DNA from: Muscardinus avellanarius
Taxonomy: Eukaryota; Chordata; Mammalia; Rodentia; Gliridae
DNA length: 64,000 bases
Assembly: GCA_963383645.1 (NCBI GenBank)
Contig: OY726557.1
Span: 124,102,223-124,166,222, forward strand
Reading direction: 5' to 3'
In this document: one piece after another, positions 20,925 to 33,500 of the stretch
Position numbering within the stretch: the stretch's first letter is position 1
Layout: every line of letters starts with the position of its first letter
Program-made: the position numbers and the translations under genes
The notes under the pieces: generated by a model
Databases searched by the model: none
What the model was told of the DNA's origin: nothing
The model's input: only the letters and a program-made list of their open reading frames with translations

Positions 20925-23811
20925 GGGACTTCCAGGAAGATGGTGACTGAGAAAAGCAGCGTTTATGAGCCCTGCTAAAACTAGATCTCTATTGCCACAA
21001 AATCAGTGCTTTTCATAACCAGAAAATGCAATCAGCAGTGAAATAAAAAACATAAACTCAAGGGACAGAGAAAAAAAAGACTAGAAGAACAACCAGAGAC
21101 CAGATATCAAGCCTGCAATGCAGCAGCAGGTCCGCGCTGGCATCTTCCCTCACAGCACCAAGATCCAGAGAGGAAAGGTAAACAAGGAGCTGAAATGAGC
21201 AGCTGCAGATCATTCAGGTGTAATTCAGCAGGTCTTTCAGTGCAAAGAACGTCTTTAACTCCCAGTGGTCAAGCTCATCACGCCTTCCAGGGACTCAGAA
21301 CGGAGCTCAAATCCAGAAAAGAAATACGCCAGCCTCACAGCCAAAGGCGTGGCAGTGGGGCCATATTTCCAGCAGCTCCAGCCTCATGGCTGAGGGTGTG
21401 GCAGCAGCGCCATATTGCCAGCAGCAACAGTGAGTTCACCGCACCCTCGACAGCTCCTGATCAACATGCACAATAACGGTGAGTGAAATTGTGGCCCCTA
21501 AAGGAGAAATCCCTGTACTGCACGCCCAAGGACTTTGATAATCTCCCTGGTTCTGAAATTTTGCAGTCCAACTCAGTGAAGGAGTAGCGGTGGCAGAGAT
21601 ACCACACCTTAGTTGCAGCTTCCTGTGGGAAAACACCCAGCCTGGCACCCCCATGGTCTCGCAGAGCCTTGATTAACTCCCTGGGTCTGAGAGTTTGCGA
21701 TACAACCCAGTAAAGGAGTAGTGGCAGTTGAGATTACCACAGACTCGAGATACAGAGTACCCTAAGTGAAGTTGTAGTGATCTAGGGAAGGCACAAACTT
21801 CTGAAATCATGGAAAGAGGAACAACAGTAGAGCAATGAATGACCACAACCCCATATTATCAGAACCTGATAAAGAAATTCAGAGATCTCCAGAAGATCAA
21901 ATCAGGAAAATAACTGTAGAAATAATACAGGACCTTCGAAAAAATTTAGAGAGAGTCTAAAAGACATAAAGGTTGCAATCATTGAGGTAAAGTCCTCAAT
22001 TCAAAGTATAAACAATCAAGTAGACCACACAGAAAATAGGATCTCGATCCTAGAAGAGGATCACTCCAAAAACAAATGCATATTTTATAACTTAGAAAAA
22101 AAAATCTGACAGCAGGAATCTGACATTGAAGAAATGAGGGCCCATTTTAAGAGAGCTAACCTAAGAATAATCGGAATAGAGGAGGGAAAAGAAAGTGAAA
22201 CCAAAGGGATAAATAATCTCTTCAAAAAAGTAATAGCAGCAAATTTTCCAAACATAGAGCAAGAGGTTGATACACAGGTTCAGGAAACTTATAGAGCTCC
22301 CTTTAGACAGGATCGGAGAAGAGGATCCCCACGCCACATAATTGTCAAAATGACCAATGTGGAAGCCAAGCAGAGAATCTTAAAGGCAACAAAAGCAAAG
22401 GGCCAAGTGACATTCAGAGGCAAACCAATTAGAATCACTCCAGACTTCCCAAACCAAGTCATGAAAGCCAGAAGGGTGTGGAGTAACATATCCAAACTCT
22501 GAAAGAAAACAATTTCCAGCCAAAAATTTCCTTCCCAGCAGAACTATCTATCAAATTAGATGGGGAAATAAGAAGCTGCCATGACAAACAAAAACTGAAG
22601 GAATTTATGTCTTCAAAACCAATGCTAGAGAAAATACTCAAAGATATTAACTACAAAGAAGAAATAGTTAATACACACCAGACCCAGAGGAACAAGATTT
22701 TCCATCCAGCAGACAACCAAGCAAAGAAGAATATATTCATGTGTTTATTGGTTAAAATCTTTGGAGATTCATGATTAATTTAGTCTTTTACCTATTTCTA
22801 AATTATATTGTTTGCTTTTATTGTTGCTAATTTTTAGTAATTCTATTTGGAATATTAATATACCTTCAGATACAGCATTTGGAAATATTTTACCCCATTC
22901 TATCAGTAACTTTTATCTCTGTTTACATTGTCTTTGGATGTACAATATATTTTTATTTTTTAGGAAGTTTGTTTGTTTATTCTGTTGTTGCCTGTGCCTT
23001 TGAAATCATAGCCAAGAAATCAATGCCAATTTCATTGTTGTGAAGTGTTATGACCCAGGTTTCTTCTAAAAGTTTATAATCTTAAGATTTGCATTTAGGT
23101 CTTTTATCTATTTTGAGTTAATATTTGTATATGGTGTAAGGTAAGGGTCCAACTTTATTCTTTTTCATGTAATTATTATTTTTCAACAACATTTAGTGAA
23201 AGTATCATTATTTCCTTCACCAAATATTCTTGGAAACCTTGTCAAAAATAACTTGACCATATATGGAAGAATTTATTTCTAGGCTTTTTATTTTACTCCA
23301 CTGGTTTATATATCTGCCTTTATAGAAGTACTACACTGTTTCAATTAATGTAGTATTATAAGTTTTGAAATAAAAAAATGGACATGTTCTAGCTTTGTTC
23401 TTTTTGAGATTGCTTTGGGTATTTAGAGTTCATATTTAATGTTAGGATAGATTTTTTTTTCTGGAAAATCAATGTATTATAGTTTCACCTTAAAAGAAGA
23501 AAAAAAAATCTCTGTTAAGAAAGAAAGCAAAAAGAAATACTGATATGTTATCTCTAAGTGATCAAAAGTTTGATATCAGACAAATGAATCTGTTATGTTA
23601 GATTATCATTGTTAATTTTGGATAAATTGGTATAATATTAGATGTCAACCACTAAGCCAAGCATGGGAAGGAGGGGGGTGAGGCAATTTTGTGGGGTAGG
23701 GGCTAACTGGGTGATGTGTGCACATATGTCATATGTCGACACAAGATTTTTTTTTTTTATCCCATTATGGTGTATGAATACAGTGCACCAAAAAAAAAGA
23801 ACTTAAGTAAT
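20925..23811 (+). mobile_element. Half-L1 chimera, copy A
   Basis: Inserted in the 3' tail of L1 D with TSD AAAATTAATGCATTGT (20909-20924 and 26614-26629). Order on +: L1 5'UTR (20925 to about 21810, starting GGGACTTCCAGGAAGATGG), decayed ORF1 (about 21811-22720; longest open piece 22134-22502), antisense old ORF2 segment (about 22745-23480), L1 3'UTR and poly(A) (to 23811). No sense ORF2 is present. Its own A-rich tail is interrupted by copy B. About 27 extra bases lie at the ORF1/antisense junction compared with B and C. Confidence 0.9.
22134..22502 (+). pseudogene. L1 ORF1 remnant (copy A)
   Basis: Encodes the RNA-binding middle of L1 ORF1p, the nucleic-acid chaperone that coats L1 RNA. 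RRM-region markers include ANLRIIGIEEGKE, HIIVKMTNVEAK and GKPIRITPDF. It is preceded by stops, and reading ends at a stop after a 1-base loss in the segment after VWSN. Confidence 0.85.
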
Positions 23812-23827
23812 AAAAAAACTATAGTCA

Positions 23828-26591
23828 GGGAGACTTCTAGGAAGATGGCGACCTAGAAAAGAAGGGCTTAAGAGCCCCGCTAACAACCAATCTCCATTAC
23901 CACAAAATCAGCGCCTTTCATAGCCAGAAAACACCATCACCAGAGAAACAAAAAAATCACCAGGCTCCAGAGAGAAAGCAGACTGAGAACAGAGCTCAGA
24001 GCCACAAAGGAGATACACCGGCCTCACGCCCGAGATGCGGCAGCAGTGCCATATTGCTGACGGCAGCGGCGATTTCACTGGACGGCTACAGCAAGCCGAG
24101 GTGAGCTGCTGCGGAACAGCCAGGCGGGATTTCTCGGCGAAGGAACATCTAAAGCTCCCAGTGGCTGAGCTCTGCACACGCTGCAGGGATTCAGAGTGGA
24201 AATCAAAACCAAGAAGAAATACGACAGCCTCACGGCCAAGGGTGTGGCAGCAGCGCCATATTGCCACCGGCGGCAGCAGCAGCGAATTTACCAAGTCCAG
24301 TATGGCTACATCTGTGTACTCAAGAACAGTGAGTCAAATCGCGGGCCACAGAGGAGAAATCCCAGTACTGTACCCCCTGGGACTTGACCCAGTGGGGGAG
24401 TGGTGGTGGCAGAGATATCACACCATAGGAGAACTTGCAACCTGGCACCCCCCACAGTCTAAAGCAGCCTCTATCGACTCTCTGAGTCGGAGACTCTGTG
24501 ATACAACCCAGTAAAGGAGTAGTGGGGTCTGAGATACTACAGACTCGAGATCCAGAGCACCTTAAGTGAAGTCATAGTGACCCAAGGGAAGAACCCAGAG
24601 AAGGCACAAACATCGGAAATCATGGGAAAGAGGAATAATACTAGAGCAATGAATGCCCACAACCCCACAACATCAGAACCTGATAAAACAGAAAATCAGA
24701 GATTTCTAGAAGATCAAATCAGGAAAATAACTGTAGAAATAATAGAGGTGCTTCGAAAAGATCTCAGAGAGAGCCAAAAAGAGATAAAGGATCCAATTAA
24801 TGAAGTAAAGGCCTCAATTCAAAGCACAAACAACCAATTAGACCACATGGAGAACAGAATCTTGCTCTTAGAAGATGATCATTCCAAAAATGAACGCATA
24901 GTTTCTAATCTAGAAAAAAATATCCGACAGCAGGAATCTGATATTGAAGAAATATGGGCCCATTTTAAGAGAGCTAACCTAAGAATAATTGGAATAGAGG
25001 AGGGAAAAGAAAGTGAAACCAAAGGGATCAACAATCTCTTCAAAAAAGTAATAGCAGCAAATTTTCCAAACATAGAGCAAGAGGTTGATACACAGGTCCA
25101 GGAAACTTATAGAACTCCCTTTAGACAGGATCGGAGAAGAGGATCCCCACGCCACATAATTGTCAAAATGACCAATGTGGAAGCCAAGCAGAGAATCTTA
25201 AAGGCAACAAAAACAAGGGGCCAAGTGACATTCAGAGGCAAGCCAATTAGAATCACTCCAGACTTCCCAAACCAAGTCATGAGAGCCAGAAGGGCTTGGA
25301 GTAACATTCCAAACTCTGAAAGAAAACAACTTTCAGCCAAAAATTTCCTACCCAGCAAAACTTTTTATCAAATTAGATGGAGAAATAAGAAGCTTCCATG
25401 ACAAACAGAAACTGAAGGAATTTATGTCTTCAAAACCAGCACTAGAGAAAATACTCAAAGAGATTAACTACAAAGAAGAAATAGGTAACACACACCAGAA
25501 CCAGAGAAATAAGATTTTCCATCCAACAGACAACTAAGATTGGTTATCTGTGGAGATTCATTATTTATGTTAGTCTCTTACCTATCTCTAAATTGTATTG
25601 TTTGCCTTTATTGTTAATTTTTAGGATTTCTAGTTGGAATATTAATATACCTTCAGATGTAGCATTTGGAAATATTTTATCCCATTCTATTAGTAACTGT
25701 TAACTCTGTTTACATTGTTTTTGGATATACAATATGTTTTTTTTATTTTTTAGGGAGTTTGTATACTCTTCTGTTGCCTGTGCCATTGAAATCATATCCA
25801 AGAAATCACTGCCAATTTCAATGTTGTGAGGTTTTATGACCTAGATTTTCTTCTACAAGTTTATAGTCTTAAGATTTATATTTAGGTCTTTTATCTATTT
25901 TGAGTTAATATTTGTATATGGGATTAGGTAAGGGTCCAATTTTATTCTTTTCCATGTAATTATTATTTTTCAACAATATTTAGTTAAAAGATTATTATTT
26001 CCACCACCAAATGTTTGTGGAAACCTTGTCAAAAATAACTTGACAATATAGGGAAGAGTTTAGCTCTAGGCTTGTATTTAACTCCAATGGTTTATATATC
26101 TGCCTTTAGAAGAGTACTGTACTGTTTCAATTATTGTAGCTTTATATGGTTTGAAATCAGAAAATATATATCTACTACCTTTGTTCTTTTTTAAGATCGT
26201 TGTGGGTATCTAGAGTCCATATTCCATATTAGGATAGATTTTTTTCTGAAAAATAAATATATAAATATATGATAGTTTCACCAAAAAAAAAATAGAAAAA
26301 AAATATTCTCTGGTAAGAAAGAAAGCAAAAAGAAATATTGAAATTTTATCTTTAAGTTATCAAAAGCTTGGTATCAGACAAATGAAACTGTTATGTGAGA
26401 TTATCATTTTTAAGTTTGGATAAATTGCTATAATACTAGATGTCAACCACTAAGCCAAGCATGGGAGGGAGTGATCGGGAGAAAATGGGGTGGGGATCGG
26501 GTGGGGGCTGACTGGGCGATGTGTGTATGTATGTCTACAAAAGTTTGTATCCCATTATGATGTATGAATACAGTGCACCAATAAAAAATTA
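23828..26591 (+). mobile_element. Half-L1 chimera, copy B
   Basis: Inserted in the poly(A) tail of copy A with TSD AAAAAAACTATAGTCA (23812-23827 and 26592-26607). Total 2.76 kb: 5'UTR 23828-24621 beginning GGGAGACTTCTAGGAAGATG, ORF1 24622 to about 25543, antisense ORF2 segment about 25545-26285, then a stretch of unknown origin and an L1 3'UTR ending CAGTGCACCAATAAAAAATT. It is the best-preserved copy and the youngest by nesting. Confidence 0.92.
24622..25401 (+). pseudogene. L1 ORF1 (copy B), near intact but frameshifted at 3' end
   Basis: Would encode ORF1p. The open frame extends upstream to 24577, but the ATG at 24622 (MGKRNN) matches the L1 start context. Residues about 45-125 look like a coiled coil (heptads through IRKITVEIIEVL and NQLDHMENRILLL). 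The RRM-like region contains ANLRIIGIEEG and the C-terminal domain RRGSPRHIIVKM and GKPIRITPDF. Near 25305, two bases are missing relative to L1 D, so translation ends in an unrelated tail at 25401. The true C-terminus (SFHDKQKLKEFM and following) continues in another frame to about 25543. Confidence 0.85.
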
Positions 26592-29549
26592 AAAAAAACT
26601 ATAGTCAAATAAAAAAATTAATGCATTGTATTTATACATCATAATGGGGTAAAAAACTTGTGTAGATATACATATACATATCACCCAGCCAGCCCCCAAA
26701 CAGTCCCCACCTCACTTCCTCCCCATCCCTCCCTTCCTTGCTCCCCTTAGTGGTTGACTTCAATATGAATAAGTATATCATGCGCTTTAAAGAGTTTCTC
26801 TCTCCCCCCTCCCCTCTCCTCAGTTAGGTTGCCTTATTTGCTCCTCTATGGGATCTCCTTTTTTACCTAGATTTTCTCCTATGGTCTCTTTCATCCTTGC
26901 TTTCACATATTAGGGAAAGCATCTGATTACTTACTTTCTGCAACTGACTAATTTCACTTAGCATAATGTCCTCAAGTTCCATCCATTTCCCTGAAAATAC
27001 CGCGATTGTATTTCTTTTTTTAATGGCTGAGTAAAATTCCATTGTGTACATATCCCACAGTTTTGCAATCCATTCATCTGTTGATGGACATCTTAGTTGC
27101 TTCCAGTTGAGTTATGGTGAATTGTGCAGCTATGAACATAGACAAACATGCATTAGTTTGGTAGTTTGGCTTCTTTTCTTTTGGGTAGATACCCAGAAGT
27201 GGTATTGCTGGATCAAATGGTAGATTTGTTCCCATTCTTCTGAGGATTCTCCATACTGTTTTCCAAAGTGGTTGCACTAATTTGCAATCCCACCAACAAT
27301 GTCTTAGAGTTCCCACTTCTCCACATCCTCACCAGCATCTGTTGTTGTTTGTGTTTTGAATGATTGCCATTCTAGTTGGAGTTAGGTGAAATCTCAGGGT
27401 AGTTTTGATTTGCATCTCTCTGATTGCCAGTGATGTTGAGCATTTTTTCATGCATTTATTGGCCATTTGAATTTCTTCTTTCTTGAAGTGTCTATTTATT
27501 TCGCTTGCCCATTTTTGATTGGATGATTTGGTTTTTAGTACTGAGTTTCTTGAGTTCTCTGTGTATTCTAGATAATGGTCCTCTATCGGAGGTGTACGTG
27601 GCAAAAATCTTTTCCCATTCTTTTGGCTCTCGATCGAGGTACTTGACAGTTTCCTTTGCTGAACAGAAGCTCTTCAGTTTCATGCAATCCCATGTACTGA
27701 TTCACCTTTTAATTTGTTGTGCCTTTGAGATCTTGTTGAGAAAGTGTTTATCTGTGCCTTTGTGTTGCAATGTTGGATCTATGCCCTCTTCAAGGAGCCT
27801 CAAGGTCTCTGGTTTAATTTCTAAGTCTTTGATCCATCGTGAATTGACTCTTGTGCAGGGTGAGAAAGTGGGATTAATTTCCAATTTTCTGCATATGGTT
27901 AACCAGTTTTGCCGACACCATTTGTTGAAGAGGCAATCTTTTGCAGTGTATGTTTTTGGCCCCTTTGTCAAAAATCAGTTGGCTGAAAGTGTGTGAGCTT
28001 GTTTCTGGGTCTTCTATTCTGCTCCATTGGTCTATGTATCTCTTTTTGTGCTAGTATCATGCTGTTTTTTTTTTTTTATTACAGTGGCTTTGTAATGTAG
28101 TTTAAAGTCAGGTATTGTTATTCCTCCTGTATGGTTTTTGTTGCTGAGAACTACTTTGTCTATTCTGGGATTTTTGTTATTCCAAATAAATTTAAGGACT
28201 GATTTTTCTATGTCTGTGAGGAATGATCTTGGTAGTTTAATGGGAATTGCATTGAATCTGTAGATCATTTTTGGAAGGATCGCCATTTTAATGATATTGA
28301 TTCTCCCTATCCATGAACATGAAAGATCTTTCCATTGTCTAAGGTCTTCTTCGATTTCTTTTTTAAATGTTTTATAATTTTCTTTGTAGAGATCTTTTAC
28401 CTCATTGGTTAAGTTTATTCCTAAGTATTTTATTTTTTTTTGTGTGGGTGATCCTGAATGGAAGTGTTTTCTGTATTTCTTTTTCAGTGGATTTATGGTT
28501 GGTGTACAGAAAAGCTTCTGATTTTTTAAGATTTATTTTGTATGCAGACACTTTGTTGAATTTATTGATCAGTTCTATAAGCCTTTTGGTGGAGTTTGTT
28601 GGGTTTTCTAAATATAGTATTATGTCATCTGCATGATTTGTACTCCTTTGATTTCCTTTTTTTGCCTTATTCCTCTGGTTAGAGTCTCAGGTTCTATGTT
28701 GAAGAGAAGTGGTAATAAAGGACATTTTTGTCTCATTCCTGTTTTTAGGGGGAATTCTTGAAGTTTTTCTCCATTTAGTATGATGTTGGGCTGTAGGCTT
28801 ATTGTAGATTGCCTTTATGATGTTGAGATATGTTCCTTCTATTCCAATTCTCTGCAGTGCTTTTATCATAAATGGATGTTGGATTTTATCAAATGTTTTT
28901 TTCAGTGTCTATTGAAATGATCATGATTTTTGTCTTTGGTTCTGTTTATATGATGAATTACATGTATTGATTTTCATATGTTGAACCATCCTTACATCCC
29001 TGGGATGAACCCCACCTGGTCATGGTGTATGGTTTTCTTGATATGGTTTTGAATGTGTGTTGCTAGTATTTTGTTTAGCAGTTTTATATACAAGTTCATC
29101 AAAGATATAGGCCTGTAGTTTTCCTTCCTTGAGCTGTCTTTGTTTGGTTTTGGTATTAATGTGATGTTGGCTTCATAGAATGTATTTGGGAGAGTTCCTT
29201 TTTTTTTCTGTTTCACAAAATAGATTGAGGAGTATTGGTATTAACTCTTCTACAAAGGTTTAATAGAATTCACTTCGAAAACCATCTGGTCCTGGGCTTT
29301 TCTTTGATGGTAAGCTCTTTATTGCTGCTTCAATCTCTTTGATTGTTATTGGTTGGTTTAAGCATTCTATATCTTCTTGACTCAGTTTAGGAAGCTTGTA
29401 TTTATGTAGAAAGTTGTCAATTTCCTCCAGATTTTCCATTTTGTTGAAGTATAGTTTTTCAAAGTAGTTTCTAATAATCCTAGGCATTTCTACACTGTCA
29501 GTAGTAATGTCCTCTTTTTCATCTCTTATCTCCATAATTTGGGTTGATT

Positions 29550-29552
<3 letters not shown>

Positions 29553-29602
<50 letters not shown>
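29553..29602. repeat. (TC)n microsatellite inside L1 D ORF2
   Basis: About 50 bases of TC. On the ORF2 strand it reads as an Arg-Glu run. L1 E has no such run at the equivalent place (near 10580). Confidence 0.95.
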
Positions 29603-29608
<6 letters not shown>

Positions 29609-30344
29609 TTAGGTTGGCTAGTGGTTTTTCTATCTTGTTAAGTTTTTTGAGAAACCAGCTTTTGGTTTTGTTGATCTTCTGTATTTTTTTAAAATTCTCT
29701 ACTTCATTAATTTTTGCTCTGGTTTTAATAATTTCCTGTGTTCTACTGGCTTTGGGGCTAGATTGTTCTTGTTTTTCAAAGGCTTTGAGGTGTGTCATTA
29801 GGTTATTTATTTGAAGATTTTCTGTTTTTCTTATGTGAGCACTCAGTGCTATAAATTTTCCTCTTAATACTGCCTTCAAAGTGTCCCAGAGGTTTTGATA
29901 TGTTTTATCTTTGTTTTTGTTTGTTTTTAGAAATTTCTTGATTTTACCTCTTACATCTTCTATGACCCATTCTTCATTCAGAAGTGTGGTATTCAGCCTC
30001 CACATGTTCATGTGGTTTCTTTTTTTTTTTTTTAATAGTTGATTTCTAGTTTCATTCCATTATGGTCTGATAAGACACAGGGAAGTATGACACCTTTGTT
30101 GAATTTGCTACTGCTATTTGCTATTGTGATCTATTTTGTGGAAGGTTCCATGAGCAGCAGAGAAAAATGTGTACTTCTCTGTAGTTGGGTGAAATATTCT
30201 ATATGTGTCCAACAGGTGTTCTTTAGTTCTGAGGCATCTTTACTGGCCTTTTGTCTAGATGATCAGTCTAATGGTGTGAGAGGTTTGTTGAAGTCTCCCA
30301 GTATTATTGTATTGGGACTTATGTGTGGTTTAATATCACAGAGA

Positions 30345-30545
30345 TTTTTTTTTTTTTTTTTGGTGGTACTGGGGTTCCTGGAAACCTTTCTACCTCCAGG
30401 CTACACTCCCAGACCGATTTTTATACTTTTTAAAATTTGGGAACAGGATCTCTTAAGACAGTGTGGCTGGCTTTGAACCTGCGCTATCCTCCTGTCTCCA
30501 CCTCCCAAGCGTGGGGATTACAAACATGTACTACCACACCCGGTT
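30345..30545 (-). repeat. B1-ID SINE, short subfamily, inserted in L1 D
   Basis: Poly(T), TGGTGGTACTGGGGTTCCTGG, and a B1 start at CTACCACACCCGG. It interrupts the ORF2 5' region of L1 D, so it is younger than D. Confidence 0.9.
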
Positions 30546-33500
30546 GAGAGTTTGTTTTATCAAAGTAGCTGCACCTATGTTTGGGGCATAAATGTTGATT
30601 ATTGTTATTTCCTCTTGTTGTTTTTTTTTCTTTTTACCAGTATGAAATGACCTTCTTTGTCTCTTCTAATAAGCTTGGACTTCAAGTCTAACTTGTTTGA
30701 TATCATAGTTGCTACTCCTGCTTGTCTTCGAGTTCCATTGGCATGGATTACCTTGCTCCAGCCCTTTACCTTCAGTTTGTTTCTATCTTTACTTGTAAGG
30801 TGTGTTTCTTGCAAGCATCAGATAGATGGGTTCTGTTTTTTAATCCATTTTTCCACTTTATGATTTTTTATTGGGAGTTGATACCATTTACATTCAGTGT
30901 GATTATTGAGAGATGATTTGTTTTTGAGGGTCTGGAGATGGTGATTTTTAATTCCTAACATGTTGAGATTTTATTTCTGTTTGAAAGACTCTTCTCTTTT
31001 GCTTAGTTGTCTGCTGGATGGAAGTTCTTATTTCTCTAGTTCTGGCATGTATTACTTATTTCTTCTTTGAAATTAATATTTTTGAGTATTTTCTCTAGTG
31101 TTGGTTTTACAGACATAAATTCCTTCAGTTTCTGTTTGTCATGGAAGCTTCTTATTTCCCCATCTAATTTCATAGATAGTTTTGCTGGGTAGGAAATTTT
31201 TGGCTGGAAGTTGTTTTCTTTTGGAGTTTGGAATGTGTTACTCCAAGCCCTTCTGGCTTTCATGACTTGGTTTGGGAAGTCTAGAGTGATTCTAATTGGT
31301 TTGCCTCTGAATGTCACTTGGCCTTTTATTTTTGTTGCCTTTAAGATTCTCTCTTTGGCTTCTACATTGGTCATTTTGACTATTATGTGGCATGGGGAAC
31401 CTTTTCTTGGATCTTGTCTAAAGGGAGTTTTATACGTTTCCTGAACCTATGTATCAACCTCTTGCTCTATGTTTTGAAAATTTTCCACTATTACTTTTTT
31501 GAAGAGATTGTTGATACCTTTGGTTTCACCTTCTTTTCCCTCCTCTAGGCCAATAATTCTTAGGTCAGCTCTCTTAAGATAGGCCCATATTTCTTCAATG
31601 TCCAATTCTTGTTGATGAATTTTTTTTCTGTTATAAATTATGCATTCATTTATGGAGTGATCATCTTCTAGGAGCGAGATGCGATTCTCCATGTGGTCTA
31701 ATCAATAGTATATTGTTTGAATTGATGTCTTTACTTCAATGATTGCATTCTTTATTTCAGACTCTCTCTAAATTCTTTTTTAAAATCTTGATTTATTTCT
31801 ACACTAACATTTCTGATTTGATCTTCAAGAAATCTCTGCATTTCTCTGTTATCAGGTCCTGTCATTGTGGAGTTGTGAGGGCTCATTGCTCTGTTGTTGT
31901 TCCTCTTTCTTATGATTTCAGAAGATTGTGACTTGCTTTTGGTAGTTTTCTTTCAGTCTCTAGGTGTCAGCTGGTACATTCAAGGGCAAGTTGTGTTCAA
32001 CAGTGAAGGTTGAGTAAGGAGGGATGAGAAGGAGTAAATGGAAGAATAGGGTATGGTTGGATAGGGTTGAATAGTATGAGTATATGAGTTTGTTAAGGTA
32101 GTATATACTAGGGATTAGAGATAGTGCCAATTTAGTAGAATTCTAGTAACCAATGTATGGTTTCTGGTATAGTGATATGAATTGGATTCAAAACAGGACT
32201 AGGGAGTGATAAAAAGAAGAGAAAAGAAAGAGGAAGAATATAGAGAAGAGAGTAGATTTGTACAAGGTTAGAATCTTGGGAGAGGTTTTGGTATGGAGGT
32301 TAAAAAACAACAAAAACAAAGAAACAAAGCAAAACAAAAATTATGAAAATGAAACAAATCAATACAAAAAAACCTACAAACCCTGTCCACAAGAAGAAAA
32401 AAAAGCAAAAACCCAATCAGATATACACATACAAAAATAAAAATAATTAAAAAAAAACTGAAGCAATCACAACAATGAATTGATGTGACTCTACAAATAA
32501 ATTCAGCAGTCTCTTTCTGTGTAGATATCAGTTGCTACAGGAACCTTTCCCTCTGTGAGTCTGGTTTTCTGATTCATAGTCTATGCAGATGGTTGGTATC
32601 AATGTGGTTGGATTTAATATTGAGTGAAGGTTACTCTCCATACTTTCCACAGATTTGGAGTCTAGGTCTCTCCCTGCCTCTGTTGGTAGCATATGCCTCT
32701 GAGACCAAACTCAATGTAGGAGTCTCTGTTCTACACAGCTGGGGCTGGGCTAGTCTGACTTCTCCCTGTTCCCCAGAATTGAGATGTCTTTGGGGTTCCT
32801 GGCAAACCTACTCATTGGGATTAGAGTCATGTGTAAAACCACCCCCCCCCACATTCCACTGATCGGAGCCTGAGTCTGTCTAAGCTTCTGATATGATCAA
32901 CAGCAGATCCCACTTCCATCTTCTCTGGGTTCTTCTCCAGTTCACCACTGCTTCACTTATTGTGCTCTGGATCTCTGGGGTGGTGTGGTAATCTCTGCCA
33001 CCACTGCTCCTTCCCTGAGTTGTATCTCAAAGTCTCAGACCCAAGAAGTTTGTTGCAGCTGCTCCAGACTCTGAGGCCACTGGGCTGAGGGCTTTCCTTC
33101 AAAGAACTGCACCTACTGGGTGTAGTAATTTCTGCCACCCCTACACCTGTACTGCATTGAACTGCTAGATCTCTGATCCAGAGAGTTTATCAACGCTGGT
33201 TGAGTCCCTGTGGGTGCAATGCTGGGATTTCTTCTGTAGGGGTTGCAATTACACTTACAGTTATAGTGGTGCTGGGATGGAGCTTCTGCTGGAGCTTTTG
33301 TGGGTGGGTGAACTCCCGCTGCTGATGGCAGTGTGGCGTCTCTGTCATGCCTTTGGCCCTGAGTCTGGTGTATTTCCCCTCTGATTTGAGCTCTGTTCTG
33401 AATTCCTGGAGACCGTGGTGGGCTTGGCCACTGAAAATGTTGTCTGATCTTCACGCTGAAAGAACTGTTGAATTACATCCAACTGGACTGCAACTGGTTG

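Noticed and set aside
24035..24514. 159-codon open frame in the half-L1 5'UTR
   Set aside because: It lies across the duplicated GC-rich 5'UTR blocks, is absent from copy A, and shows no domain.
29526..30011. Possible functional L1 protein
   Set aside because: It is one open piece of the broken ORF2 of L1 D, with stops and shifts on both sides.
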